Shown here one piece after another: positions 1-12,288 of a stretch of 64,000 nucleotides of DNA. Within the stretch, counting starts at the first letter, position 1. Each line of letters opens with the position of its first letter. Location of the stretch: assembly GCF_964275005.1 (NCBI RefSeq), contig NC_092685.1, forward strand, positions 28,946,682 to 29,010,681. The letters are read 5' to 3'. This stretch comes from Diadema setosum (taxonomy: Eukaryota > Echinodermata > Echinoidea > Diadematoida > Diadematidae). Under the pieces are notes generated by a model. The model was given only the letters and a program-made list of their open reading frames with translations, was not told the DNA's origin and ran no database searches. Position numbers and translations under genes: made by a program.

Positions 1-467
1 AGTGTGTCAGTATTTAGATGTGGAAAGTCCGGGACTTTTCGTTCCAACTCGCCTTCATTTTCAGCCATTTTCAATCAGTTTGTGCTTGCCTCAACTTCTA
101 TTCACGATTGTACATACGTACTGATAAAATCTTACGTAATCACACGGCATGTGTTTGTATTCCTGCTTTAAGCACATCGTGATATATCATGTGTGTCACG
201 TGGATCACCGATATTCCATTAATGCTTTGAAATTGCATGGCTTCGTACAGTGTACAAGGAAGTAATATCAAGCACACACAAAATAAAATGCACTTTCTAT
301 ACATTGCATGCAGCGCCAGCACCACAAATTTTCGCAGATACGATGCGATTTCTTTAGCTCCAAAACTCAAAACCAAACAACACTAAGACTCATAACGATG
401 ACATTAATCAGTAACATAAAAAGTAACAAAGTGGAAAGTACGGCCATTCCGCGCAATAATCCGCGAA

Positions 468-526
<59 letters not shown>

Positions 527-2328
527 TTGGTCACCTGAATGGATTGTGCAGCTTTCAAAACAATTAATATGGCACATATGATAGATTCGTGAGTTACTGA
601 TGTAGAATTATGATAAACACTGATTTGATATGTCATGACCTGCGAAATATTCGACTTTCATTCAAACTCGCCATCAGGAATTCTAATTCCTGCTGTGAAG
701 TTAGAACAGGAAACGGAAGTGACGATCTGTTTGAAGGCAGTATGACTTCTTCTGGTAGACCGTAAATTATTTTGTATAAATATATAATAATAAGATATAA
801 TGTTGAATGATAATAGCATGATGAGGAGAAATAAATAGGCGCTACAATGATTATGATTTCGGCAATGAGTCTGTCGACCGAACGGGACTGGTAATGATCA
901 TCGAAAAAAAAAAAAATCCGTGTTTCAAATTTAAAATGAAAAGTGAGACATCAAATAATAAGAAGTTTGAGTTAGGCAATTAGCAGTGACCTTGATGACA
1001 CCATGTCACCATGGTGTGGAAAAAAAAATCTAGAGTCTTCATCATTTATTTCATCCGTTGCTATTTACTTCCGAAATATCATGGTACGTAATAGTGCAGA
1101 TGAAGAAAATGTGAAAGTCTCCTTTCGTATTCCTTATACAGGATTGAATTGATGTGTAATTGTCACGTAGTAGTTTCAGCACATTTGGGTTTTGGTCAGT
1201 TTCACAGAAACAGAAGATGACCAGCTTGCCCTGGTCATCTTCCTGAACCATAATATATTTGTCAAGTACTCAAATACAAAACCAAACGCCTTATTGAGTC
1301 ATACAACTGCCGGCAAGTGATTTTCTACACACACACAAAAAAAAAATACATTATGCATAATTTGTACGAATAAGACTGAAATGTCTCGAGACCTTTATAC
1401 GCTCGGCCGGGGTTCTTTTGATTAATTTCAGATTTGAATTCGCCAAAACTTTGTTCCCGTTTTGATCTTTTGACCCAAATCTATACAAATCACAAACTGT
1501 TACTGAAGACGGTCATCCATTTTTTTTTTTTAACTCGCAAAGATACCAATAAGAGCGAGAAGATCGCATAAGTTTCCATCAAAGTATATGATATTATAAA
1601 TCATTAAAGGCGTCAAATCGGTTACTAGTGCTCTTCATTCCTCAGCAGAAAACCGCTGGGATAACTGTCGCCAAGACTACAATACAAAACGAATACTTAA
1701 ACGATTAAAGGCAACACGTGATTGATATGAAAGAAAAACTGTTTTTTTTTCCTCTAGTGTGACGTCATGTTCATCACCCGTGCAGCTGCAAGGCCATGGC
1801 GTCTTTCTCCCTCGTATAGCAGCCGTTACGTGAGCATCACGTGACACTGGCAATGTGCCAGGTGATGCTGGCGTTATATTGACACCAGTCAAGCACAAAA
1901 TAATAGCGACGTAAGCGAAAGATATTGCAATTCATCAAATCAAGTCACACACAAAGAGTCTTGGCGTTTTATATTCACGTAAAGAGAGACTTTATATCGC
2001 CTTTCCTTTGAGAGAATGTTGGTTTCGTGATGCATTCAAACTTATAAACACATCAGAGTCACAGATCATCTTCCAAATCACCAGGCGACAGTTGACGCAA
2101 CAAAATCGATGATCCAGTCACAATTGAGAATGCATGTCTCATTAATCAGCAGTTGCTTTGACCAACTGGAAGCCTTGGGAAAATATCCTCAGAAGAGAAT
2201 AACAATTGCAGCTGGAACATCAGTGTCGACAAGTGCACGAAATTAGAATGCATCAAGGAAAGAGTCTATCGCGTCATATTGCATAATTACTCTGCTTCCA
2301 CCACCCCCTTGAGGAGGTGTGAGGAGGG
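1..2328. other. Downstream of the STPG gene; no gene seen
   Basis: AT-rich DNA with the (ATT)n tract. The part nearest the gene (about 1050-2328) may be its 3' UTR if the AATAAA at 1045-1050 is used. No open frame resembles a known protein. Confidence 0.6.
470..526 (+). repeat. (ATT)n microsatellite
   Basis: About 19 uninterrupted triplets; produces spurious poly-Ile reading frames on both strands. Confidence 0.95.
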
Positions 2329-2442
2329 TTAAACACTGAAGGCGCTGGTGAAGAAAAGACCATGGTTTCGGCCCATCTTCGAGATAGTGGCAGGCATTGG
2401 CGACTGGTAGGTCTTCTCGTACGTTCCCGGACCAGGCACTTT
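2329..2442 (-). CDS. STPG gene, last coding exon (residues 246-282) and stop
   Basis: The acceptor is ACACTTGCAG|AAAGTG. It begins KVPGPGTYEKT, the best consensus PG unit of the protein, and ends in TSAFSV with a TAA stop at 2329-2331. The first AATAAA I find downstream on this strand is at about 1045-1050, so the 3' UTR may run about 1.3 kb. Confidence 0.88.
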   Translation of the reverse strand, partial: KVPGPGTYEKTYQSPMPATISKMGRNHGLFFTSAFSV

Positions 2443-5400
2443 CTGCAAGTGTGAATGACAAAATAGAAAAAGGGAAGGAGGTGGGAGGGTGATAACATAA
2501 TCAATACAAGTGAAACAAGTAACTGGCTGTATGCTTATCCAAGGACCACAACGAAATTTGAAACAACTTACAATGGTAATGATAGGGATCACAATGAATA
2601 CCTACCATTCTTGAATTGATTTTGTGGCTATATTTGCGACGTACCAATCTCTAAGCTTGAACTGTAATGTCAAGCTTTTCTCTTATTGTAATACGAAGTG
2701 TTTGTTTGTTTGTCAGTGGTATTCTTAAATTGTTTGTGCTTTACTTGTAAAAACGATATCAACAAAATGGAATGGTCGCAAATACAATGCACATCGGCAA
2801 TATTTAAGTTCTTATGCATGCCCGGCTGCTCGTAAAATGCATCTTTTCACCAAGTTATGTATGAATTCTTCTTCGGGAATGGGCCTGCTAGAAGTATTAT
2901 GTGTGGAACTATCATCTCTGTACTTTCTCCATGTTCTCCCTGACCCCTCAATGCGTAAAATGGACCCGAAGCAGAGTGATCTTAAGCGTGAAAGAATTAT
3001 AGGACTTACCGTGTGCGATGTAGAAAAACGTGGCGTTCTCGACTTGAAACTTGACGAGATTTTATGAAGTGCTTCCGGTTCACGGTATTCGTAGTGGCAT
3101 GGCGCTGGATTTTTGGTCTGGAAGGCAAAACCAAAGAATGATTTGTTAACTTTTGCCCAACTGCGTACCACACAATTAACAACAACAGCAGCAGCAGCAG
3201 CAACAACAACAAGTTGATATACGATTTCGTAAAAAAACAAAAAAACAAAAAAACAACCCCAAAACAAAAAGAGAAAATAAGTTGATTTCAAGTAAAATGG
3301 ATAGAAGTCGAATTAGATACAGAATTGTTTGAATTCATTTCTCCACAGAACAGGAGGCCGTCTTCAGTTTTACGAATCCCGTTTTTCGTGGTATTAGATA
3401 AGTCATTGCATCTACAGAATACAAAATACAAATTGTCACAATCGATTTCATTACTTCTGAGCAGTTTAGTTAGATGTTCCATTTGGGATTTCGTGGATAC
3501 ATAATCACTTCCTTCCTTTAAGTCATTCATAATCAATAAGGACCTGACTAACAGGAACGCCGTATGGCATACTTCGCCATCCAAACACCAGTCGTGTTTT
3601 ATGACAAGATACAGTATCTATGTACTAGAAAGCCAAACAACAATCAATGTATTAAAGTGAGATTAGTGAAGATGATGGTGATTACTTTGGATTTTGCATC
3701 AGTATATCGGAACATCTAACAAATTACGTAATCATACAGACCGGATTGACCAGAGAGAGTTCATGGTGGCATTTATAAACTGGCAAACTTCATAATATAA
3801 GACTTACCCCTTTGAAGTATATCGTTGGAAACCTTTGTGAATTCGATTTGAAGACCATGTGCCTGTGAATGCAAAATGAGAGAAGGGCGAAATTAATGAA
3901 CCCACATAATAGCGTTAGAGTGAAAACGATCGGAAGATGATGGTGCCTGTGATTGCAAAATGAGAGAAGGACCAAATTACCCGACTCACATATAATAGCA
4001 TCAGATTTGATGATTTCTGTATTAGAGTATAATATCAAATAATTAGGGACAGAAATGCTCATCTGGACATGCTATTAAATTACTAAACTCAACGCAGCAG
4101 GAATCAGTTTGCATACACATTTTCCTATTACAATGTACTTTCATCTATTTCATAATTATACTAATTCAAGGAGCTAAGTTCCATAGATATAGATCCATCC
4201 ATCATGGATCCATTCTCCATCTCGATTTTAATTTGAGTAATTGCCAATTTTTTATGTTTTATAGACTACATCTAAATATACCTACTTTTAAGATAACGAT
4301 AAAAAGATAACAAGTTTTTCGGAATTTTGCATATTCCTATCAGCGGCAAATATCGAGAACGTTATTTGTAGCGGTCAAATACGAGGTAGAATATACCATT
4401 ATGACAACATATTTCTGGACTACTAATTACCATTCAGAATATCATTGTCTGATTGAAATGTCAAAAAAAAATAAGAGTAATTATTTTTGTGTGGTATCTT
4501 AACGTCACATATGAGCTTTTTTTGTTTGTTATGGCACAAGAAGAGGTAGGCTGCTCCATTTACCACAATACTGGTATACATGTACAATAATCAAGGATGT
4601 TGTTACACACAAAATAATGCACATGTCCTTACTTTGAAGGTGTTTTCTCCACTGCCATAGAAAGAACCTCCTCCATTTTGTACGACGTTGGACACACATT
4701 GATGTGCTGAAAAAGAGAGAGAGAGGAAAAAAAAATAATTCAACGCTCGTGTGAACAATCATGCGGATCGATTGTGATCGATACGGACACTGCGCCGCAT
4801 TGAATAGAAGTCACTGCGATTCATGTTTGACAAAAGCCAGAACGCTGAAAAATAAATGCAGCAGAGTGAATCGCTGAGCGCGATACAATCGGTTGACAGG
4901 AAAGGGGAGATTGTCTTGTAGCCTGATGAGAGATCGCATCGGTTCACACACATTCTCATATAATCGCTTCCAAAAACTTGACAGAGCGGTTTTCGAGTAA
5001 AGTGAGAGTTATAGTGGTACATGATTGTAATACAGTGTCATGATTATAAAGTAGAATCTTTGCACACGTAAACTATTGCTTTCAGGAAATCTATTGAGCA
5101 TCTTGAATATTGCTAGACAGGATCTTGTACGATTGTTTTGCAGTCAACTTGAGTTTTGTACGTGTTAGAAACACATTCTGATCGTGCATCCCTAAGCCAG
5201 TGTCTTCCCTTCGTGACCTCATAACCTATGTCTATAAATCATGAGCTATGTTTGTTTTTGCTTTCTGTTGACTACAGATAGTTTTCCAGCGTTTGCACTT
5301 CGGATATATACCAGCAAATCAGTATTAGGAGAGAACATTTTTTTTTTTTAATAAGGTGACGAAAGGAATGCTGTTTGAGTGCTTCCATTTAGAGTTTTAA

Positions 5401-8072
5401 GATTTTGCTACAAAGAAACAACTCCTAAGATTTATACTCCATCCATATCAACAGGCAAAATGAAACAGTTGAAGTCATTCATGATGTGCTCAAGTAACAT
5501 AGAGGCTTGTTATCTTGCATGCACTATTAGATATGCCTCATCGATCTCGTTCAGAACTGGCGACTTGCGGCACTGCTTACACCACAGTATTAGCAGGTTT
5601 GAAGCAAGTAAGTTTTGAGTTTGGAGATCTGACATGGTTTGGTAGACTTTTGGACTGCAAAAAGAGTAACTGTTGGAGTTGCTTTATTGTCAGGTATTCA
5701 CGACAGTTTTGTCACCCATAGCATCAGAGTGAACAGCATGACAGAAAGACACAAATAATTATGAAAATCCCCTCTTCGTGCTATACATAGTTACAATGAG
5801 GTCAGAGGTTAAGGTGGTGAGGTTACTGGAAATGCTCTGTCTACCATGTCGTAAGCTTGAAAAAAAAAAGACAAAAATCGACTGACATATTGGTTAATAG
5901 ACGAGATACACTTTGGTCAAGCTTTAGTGTTGCCATGGGAACCCTACAGAAAGAAAATTGCGTTAAAGCTGCATAAGTAACGTTGGTGATTGGGGCTGAC
6001 GTCTGAACGTATTCTTACCTTGTCCTTGACAACGGGAAGATCTTTCGATCGTGACGTGTTCCTGAAACTGTACGTGTGCCTGGTCCTATCCAAGAAGTAC
6101 ATGTTGTCCTTGGCTTCGTAGGCCCCCGGTAGAAGGACGGCCCCTTTTCCCTGGTTGGCTGCGGGTTTCTGCCTTCCTTCCCCCTTGAAACTGTAGGTAG
6201 CTGGACGCGTTTCGAAATCCAGGAGAAACGATTGCGACTCGTACGATCCAGGTACGGGTGTCTCCCGAATGTCCTTTCGCCACCAGCTTTCTCTACCACT
6301 GACTGGCTTGTCGTAGCCCTCCGACAAGCTGGTCCTTCCCTACATTGATACACAAAATTTTTTTGAATTGGCGGTGTGATGAATATGGGTTTAATAAGGT
6401 AAATAAGTAAACCTCAATTCTTTACGCCATTGCTACTACACAACTCAGGTTTATCGTGTACTAATCGGTCTGCTAATGATATTTCTAATGTACTATATGT
6501 AGCCTATTATTACTGTGACAATCACTGCCACTTCAACAACTTTTCAAATTTTTATATCATTACTTGCAATTTACTTACAGTGTATATAGCCCATGCAGCA
6601 TGATGATTTCAAAGCAATAATTTTATGCGCCTTACATTATAATACAAGAAATAGCTGTTACGTGCAGTAACTATACTACTTCGACCTGTACTGCTATCAT
6701 AGTACTACTGCTACTTCCACTACCACCACCACTACTATTGCTGTTATTATTATCATTAATACTGTACTACTAGTACTACTACTCTACTACTACTACTGCT
6801 ATTTACTACTGTTACAGTACTTCTGCTCTAATGATATACGTGTATCACTAATATTATGTATTTTAGTTAAATCTTTATGTTTTGTAGCAATGTGCTAGAA
6901 ATTAATCGCTACATAAGTGCATTTGATATTATTATAATTCCAAAATTGTTATCTTTACTGCAATTATCACAACTCCAACTCATACCACTCCAGCTATACC
7001 ATCACTGGGATTTTCTACCACAATATGACTGCCGTACTATCTATCCCACTTGTATTGTTGCGCAGCCACAAGTCAAATGCATATGTATACATGTGGAAAG
7101 AATATGTGGCAATATACTGTCATGCCATCGATCTGTACACACTGCTATCAAATGCATTGTGAAAGCCAGATGTGTACATTAGTCAGGATTATCAACCTAT
7201 CAACATAGTGAGAAGACTAGTAAGAGTGAGATAAAGAGAGGGAACGAAGCGACGGGGAGTGTGGTCCTTTTGTGGATATACATCATAGATAACATTGCAT
7301 TTTAGGGAATGACGAAGTGCAACCACATGCATTACTTCCTTGAGTTTACAATTTGCCGATTTTTTGTCAATATATGACGATATTTGACGATTTACATGAT
7401 CTGTTTTCGAAGGAATCAAAAATTGAATTTGAATCTGAATTCAGTTTTACTTTGTCCAGTTCAGTCAACTCTAATAGGACTTTACGGAACTGCTAACATC
7501 TATTTCTCTCACGTCACATCCCAGTTTGACCGTATATGATTGGTTTCTTTTTTCTTTCAAGATATCTCGCTTTAGAAATGAAGTCTTCAGCATTCTTGCC
7601 CACTCGAATACTTATCATTTTACAGCAAGTATATGCATAAAAATGCAAATATGTATTACACTCGACAAGTACAATTCAAAGACTAAAAGATATCAATACA
7701 ACGCATTTTCAATGTAAAAAAATCATTATGCCGAATAGGTACCATTATGCTGAATCTCCATGTGCATATACTATACAGTCGATTCAATGATGAACTTCAT
7801 AATTATCTTAAACTGCGACAAAATTGCTATGACACGAGCAGTATTCAAGTGGTCACTTGTACATATGTCACAATCCTGCGATCATGCCGACATACCTTGA
7901 ACGGAGTGGGACGGGTGTAAATGCTGCGCTTCTCTGCGGTGGACGCACTCCGGGATCTGTTCCGTCCGAGTCGACCCGCAGCTGGTGGCGATTTCTCCCT
8001 CGATCTGTCGGCTTTTTGCAGCGTCAAATCTGTACCATTATTCCCTTCACCTGTCTTCGAATTCATGGTCAT
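2329..8072 (-). CDS. Sperm-tail PG-rich repeat (STPG/ODF3-like) protein, complete, six coding exons
   Basis: I assembled this gene from six minus-strand exons: 8072-7896, 6339-6019, 4706-4633, 3862-3808, 3117-3010 and 2442-2329. All junctions are GT/AG and the phases agree (0,0,2,0,0). The product is 282 aa. A basic, Ser/Arg-rich N-terminus (about residues 1-60) is followed by five PG-type repeats: VPGSY (ends at 92), LPGAY (133), CPTSY (175), NPAPCHY (218) and VPGPGTY (253). They are spaced 35-43 residues apart and alternate with aromatic/basic stretches such as FKSNSQRFP. This is the STPG pattern of axoneme and sperm-flagellum proteins (ODF3/CIMAP, STPG1-4), thought to bind microtubules. 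Family membership is well supported. Which member it is cannot be told from the sequence alone, so no symbol is given. Confidence 0.85.
3010..3117 (-). CDS. STPG gene, coding exon 5 (residues 210-245)
   Basis: The acceptor is TGCCTTCCAG|ACCAAA and the donor is CACACG|GTAAGT, 108 nt, phase 0 at both ends. It encodes TKNPAPCHYEYREPEAL and then FKSRTPRFSTSHT, a complete repeat pattern that runs directly into the PGPGTY of exon 6. Confidence 0.85.
3808..3862 (-). CDS. STPG gene, coding exon 4 (residues 191-209)
   Basis: The acceptor is TTCACAG|GCACATGG and the donor is AAAGGG|GTAAGT, 55 nt. It encodes HMVFKSNSQRFPTIYFKG, matching the F-S-x-RFP half of the repeat. The acceptor region is duplicated 84 bp upstream (see findings), giving an alternative in-frame acceptor at 3946. 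Confidence 0.75.
3862..4025. repeat. 84-bp direct duplication covering a splice acceptor
   Basis: TGCCTGTGAATGCAAAATGA at 3860 recurs as TGCCTGTGATTGCAAAATGA at 3944, an exact 84-bp period. Similarity continues through AGAGAAGG and ATAATAGC. It duplicates the 3' splice site of STPG exon 4. Confidence 0.8.
4633..4706 (-). CDS. STPG gene, coding exon 3 (residues 167-191)
   Basis: The acceptor is TTTTTCAG|CACATC and the donor is TCAAA|GTAAGG, 74 nt. All three frames are open, so splice phase decides. Phase 0 from exon 2 gives a segment with CPTSYKMEEVLSMA and ends with AA. The G that starts exon 4 completes that codon, joining TPSK to HMVFKSNSQRFP, a normal STPG half-repeat. A competing frame ending in GSGENTFK also looks repeat-like, but it needs an unseen extra exon. 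Confidence 0.7.
6019..6339 (-). CDS. STPG gene, coding exon 2 (residues 60-166), two PG repeats
   Basis: The acceptor is AATGTAG|GGAAGG and the donor is ACAAG|GTAAGA. At 321 nt this is the largest exon. It holds the repeats VPGSYES and LPGAYEAK, each followed about 15 residues later by an aromatic motif (ATYSFKG, HTYSFRN), the usual second half of an STPG unit. Confidence 0.88.
7896..8072 (-). CDS. STPG gene, coding exon 1 (residues 1-59)
   Basis: The exon opens with ATGACCATGAAT. The second ATG (ACCATGA) has the better initiation context. An in-frame TAA lies three codons upstream, so this is the true N-terminus. It encodes a basic, low-complexity segment rich in R, S and K with no repeat unit. 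The donor is CAAG|GTATGT, phase 0. Confidence 0.8.
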
Positions 8073-8310
8073 GCTGGTTTATTCCCGAAAATTAAAATGT
8101 CCCAGTGCTACCGTGGTGCATGAAACCCACGCTGATGTTGCTATATAGACCCTACCGTGAGATTTTATGTTTCTATCAATCCAAATACACAGCCGGCGGA
8201 GAAACCAGTCGGATTGTTTTGTTATCGCTGCATGACACACACATCACATCGGGGTGACTCGGCGGCTATTGTCCCGTACGGCGAGCGTACGCACAACACG
8301 TTGACTGCTT

Positions 8311-8324
8311 GCTCCCATGGTTAC
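8311..8324. promoter_or_regulatory. Possible RFX X-box upstream of the STPG gene
   Basis: The sequence GCTCCCATGGTTAC lies about 240 bp upstream of the start codon. It resembles the near-palindromic RFX site (GTTGCCATGGAAAC), keeping the CCATGG core but missing flanking positions. RFX control is usual for ciliary genes. With one site and several mismatches this is only suggestive. Confidence 0.3.
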
Positions 8325-8715
8325 GGACAAAGCCGCTATCAGCATGGTGTGTCAATACCATAATCGTTCACTGTGGGACGACCGAGTTTAGCAGCAGCAC
8401 CTTACCAACAGGCTATACAGCGACCGTTTTGTAATAGTTATTGTACACCTGTAACCTCTATCCCTATTGCACTCCCAGCACCGCTTCTTTTCGTTTCATA
8501 GAATAATTACGTGCCTTTGCTAATTCATTTGAAACGATGAATTTGAACATCAACCCATTAGCATTTCTAACTGATAAGTAAGGAGTGTTAGCTTCAAGTA
8601 TTGTGTTTACCATAGTTTATAATACATATTAAACATGCACAATACATGTATGCTTATAGGTAAACAAAACAAGTAACAAACACAAAATCAACCAAAATAT
8701 AAAGAACAAACATGG

Positions 8716-9109
8716 TTTAAAGGGACTGTACAGTACTGGTTGAAGTGGGGATTCATGTTTTGAACATTCCTAAGTGAGATAATGAATAACCTCTTATGAA
8801 ATATGAAAGAGCATGTAATTTTAAGAAGGATTCAACGTTTATTTGATGAAAATTGGTTTTTCAAAAGGCTGAGATATCCCAAAAAGTGCTAACAATAAAA
8901 GGCGAGATGCCACAACTTTATTAGGATCTCTTAGTTTCACCTTGTTTTTGGATATCTCGGCCATCTCAAAACCGATTTTCATCAAAATACTTTTGATACC
9001 CCTTAGAACTGCATGCTCTTTGACATCTCATAGAGTGGTTTCTGAATACTCTCGCAAAACGTTAAAAGCTAAATCCTCACCTCGGCCAGAACTGTACACA
9101 CCCTTTAAA
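8716..9109. mobile_element. Foldback MITE, family C, full copy (about 394 bp)
   Basis: TTTAAAGGGACTGTACAGT at the left and the reverse complement of CTGTACACACCCTTTAAA at the right begin arms that stay recognisable for about 170 bp. Shared words include CAAAGAGCATGTA-like, TTTGATGAAAATYGGTTTT and GAGATATCC. Partial copies lie at 10420-10560 and 38645-38735. Confidence 0.7.
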
Positions 9110-9523
9110 CACTCGATCTTTTTTCTTCATTTCCAAAAACGAATAGTCAAAACTGAAAAAAAATTGCGTCATTTAGCGCAATTTGTTCTTAAATGAGCTA
9201 TTCATCCTGATCATCCATTTTGTGATCATACATGCATCCTTACAAAGCGTGTAATTTGGATTTCAAGTTACAACAGTTTTTAAGCTAAAGCCAGAAGACA
9301 GCAATGTGTTCCATTAATTTGACCATACACTATGACTTACTGGCTCGCTATTAAAGTCTATGATCAATATAATCATCCCACCACAATCCTACCCCCTCCC
9401 CCTCTCTCCGCTTCCTGTCGCTATTATATAGTATGCTTGCTATAGCCTCTCCTTCTCCCTTCTCTCCTGTTTTATGATTGCTTTATCATTGATTTGAAAT
9501 TATATTAAGTCCTATCTGAGTGT

Positions 9524-9524
<1 letters not shown>

Positions 9525-9609
<85 letters not shown>
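9525..9609 (+). repeat. Compound (CT)n(AT)n microsatellite
   Basis: CT repeats to 9568 pass directly into AT repeats. A second AT run lies at 9958-10007. Confidence 0.95.
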
Positions 9610-9613
<4 letters not shown>

Positions 9614-9860
9614 TTACGCTTAAAATGATGGTAAAGTATTATTACATTTCAGAAGTTTGATATAAGAACTTATATATTTTTTATTTTTGATACATGATAT
9701 ATTTCTGTTGATGAGATGATGTTAGATTGTATTTTTGTATTGAATTGAATGATTGATTTGTGTATATAAAGGTAATACTTCAGAAGATTGGCATTATATG
9801 ACATTAATTATATATCACGGCACATTATGCCATTTAGATAATATTATTATTCTGCTGGTA

Positions 9861-9945
9861 GATCCTGATGAAGGCCTGATGACAGGCCGAAAGCTCCATT
9901 GATTAAAAGGAGAACAAGATCGAGAGCAACGTTTGCCTCAAGTCT
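9861..9945 (+). ncRNA. Degenerate hammerhead-ribozyme-like motif
   Basis: CTGATGA (9865-9871) is followed by one extra A, a perfect 6-bp hairpin GGCCTG-ATGA-CAGGCC (9873-9888), then GAAA (9889-9892). After it, CTCC..GGAG can pair, and GATC before the core matches GATC near 9920. This is the layout of a minimal hammerhead. The extra A at the stem II base and the lack of a clear cleavage triplet argue that it is inactive or coincidental. Such cores occur in Penelope-like and other retroelements. Confidence 0.3.
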
Positions 9946-9953
9946 AATTTCTT

Positions 9954-10003
<50 letters not shown>

Positions 10004-10419
10004 TATAATTATTGATCTCTTGACACTCTTGTGAAGGAGAATGACTGTTATCCTTGGGGGAATAAAAGCTTTGTATGCAATGCCCGATGAGTGACAGTAG
10101 CAATATTATGTTGCAAGGTTCTTTGATCGACAGCAATAAAAAAAAAACAACAACAAAAAAACAACTAAATCGCAATTCACGTGGTTTCGTCACGATCACA
10201 AGAAGACCAATCAATGAAGAATAGAATTAGTTTCACTCCTACTGAACACTTACGAAGGTCGTCGTACCTAAGTCGTCATTTTACCACCAAAGGAAATTGT
10301 TTTTCTTGTCTTGACAACCTGCTCTCGCAGTTAAGAATTGTATCATGATTGTGTTTCAACCGCATTAGTTCTACCCCTCCCCCGAATTGACTTAAGTAAG
10401 AATGGTAGGCCTATGGTTT

Positions 10420-10560
10420 TGGTTGAGATGGGGATGCACGTTTTAAGTTTTTGAGAGATAATTTAAAACCACTCACATTAGATATCAAAAAGCATATAAC
10501 ATAAACGATTCTGAGAGGGATTAAAAGATTATGTAATGAAAATCGGTTATGAAATGCAAC
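10420..10560 (+). mobile_element. Family C MITE, left-arm fragment
   Basis: TTGGTTGAGATGGGGAT.., AAAAGCATATAACAT.. and AATGAAAATCGGTT are in the same order as the left arm at 8716. The right arm is missing. Confidence 0.5.
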
Positions 10561-10985
10561 TCTGCAATGCACCAGGCAGTGATATAGGTTAGGGTGGTCC
10601 GCGGACTTTATCTAGTTTTTGTCCAATGTCTGGCAGCCCTGTCAGGCGCATCCAATGTTTCAGTATTTTTATGTTATTGTAATGATGGTGATTTTGTACT
10701 GTATGTCTTCTGCAAAATAAAAAATAATTATAATGATGATAACTACAAATCAGCAATCAAGATCGAGGATTTTTGAAAACTGCGCAAGCTACAGATGCGA
10801 TTGTCATATGAATTTACGAAGGTTTCGAATGAGAGCGAATCGTTTACTCTGTTATATTCATATTCTCTAACAATTATCAAAATATAACTTCTAATAAAAA
10901 CAATACAGCATTACACCACAGATATGTCTTTCTAGGAATATATTGGTTCACAAGATTTAAAACTAAAATGATACTCAGAAGCCAT

Positions 10986-11019
<34 letters not shown>
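10986..11019 (+). repeat. (TTG)n microsatellite
   Basis: Eleven TTG units. Confidence 0.95.
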
Positions 11020-11230
11020 GGTCGACATAAAGGAAAGAATGACTCACTATCGAAACTATTTACACATAAAAGAGCGAAATGATAACTTGCATGCCACATT
11101 TATGATGACGCCCTCACTCTTGGCGATAACCCAAACGATTTAGTTAGTGGTGTTCATCGATCTCTGTGTAGAATAACGTTCTACACCACTCATGCAACGA
11201 ACTTAAGCTTACCAGTTATCTTAAGTCTTA

Positions 11231-11290
11231 CAGGGGCGGATCCAGGAATTTCGTAAAGGGGAGGCGCCTTTACAAAACTTTTAACATTGG
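11231..11290 (+). mobile_element. Solo transposon end (CAGGGGCGGATCCAGG)
   Basis: CAGGGGCGGATCCAGGAATTT is a terminal motif I recognise from hAT-like MITEs of many invertebrates. No opposite end is nearby, so it is a fragment at best. Confidence 0.35.
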
Positions 11291-12288
11291 TCTTATATTC
11301 ATGTGACCATGCACTTGGGGATTGATACCCTAAACTATTCGATGAGTGAGTCTTAAAATTACTTTGAGTATATAAAAGGTATGATATTTGCCTGTTTTCT
11401 TACAGATGACAAGTAAGGCAATGCTTTGTGGAATTATATTTACTGTGAGAAAAACGAATGTAAATGTCTGAGACCTGTGTACAAAATAAAGGTCCAAATA
11501 ACAGAAAGAAAACAGTTTGAATGGTTTCTTCTCTGTTTTGACACTTTTTTTTTTTTGATTGGTTATCATTTTGCATAAAAGTGCATTGACGGTGGGTCGT
11601 CACCCTTTGTGACATTTCAAGACTGTTTAGTGTTGTCAACGTTGTTGTCCGTGTATAATCATAACAGTATTCCACATTGTAACCAAGTATACAAGCAAAC
11701 TGAACAAGTGTGGAATTACCAATTCATCATCAAACAGCAGACATGCACGAGATTGCGCTACGCAAATTCTCGAACAACACTAACTCTGCAAATGTGTGAA
11801 TCAGGCTGTGTCTGGACGTTATATATAAACTTTATAGGCGTAGGCAATAGATAATACGATTATACAAAAAACAATGACAAGATACAAAAAGAATGACAAG
11901 AAAAAAAAACCACACAACTCTCCTGTTCGCACCCACCACTAACTCACACCATGGACCCTACCACAAACATTGCTTGCAGATCAGAACTCAAGTATTATAA
12001 CAAACTGGACAATATTGTGTACAGCAGCATGGTTTATTGAGGTATTGAGTTTCGACTCAGAAATCTTTTAGATGCACTGCTCATATCACCTCAAACGAGT
12101 TTAATGGTCTACTGATGGCATTCAAGGAAATCTCGTTCAATCGTTCGTGAAATATGTATATCATTTTTTGGACTTGCAACATACGGTACTGAGATTTCAA
12201 GGGCAAACATTACTTTTCCACACCTGGAAAGAGAGTGACTCATACTTTGTGTATACAAAAGTTGGTACCGATAAGCTCGATCACTTTT

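Noticed and set aside
4633-4706. Alternative frame GGGSFYGSGENTFK for STPG exon 3
   Set aside because: It looks repeat-like, but its phase does not fit exon 2 or exon 4 without an extra exon that I cannot find. The chosen frame fits both.
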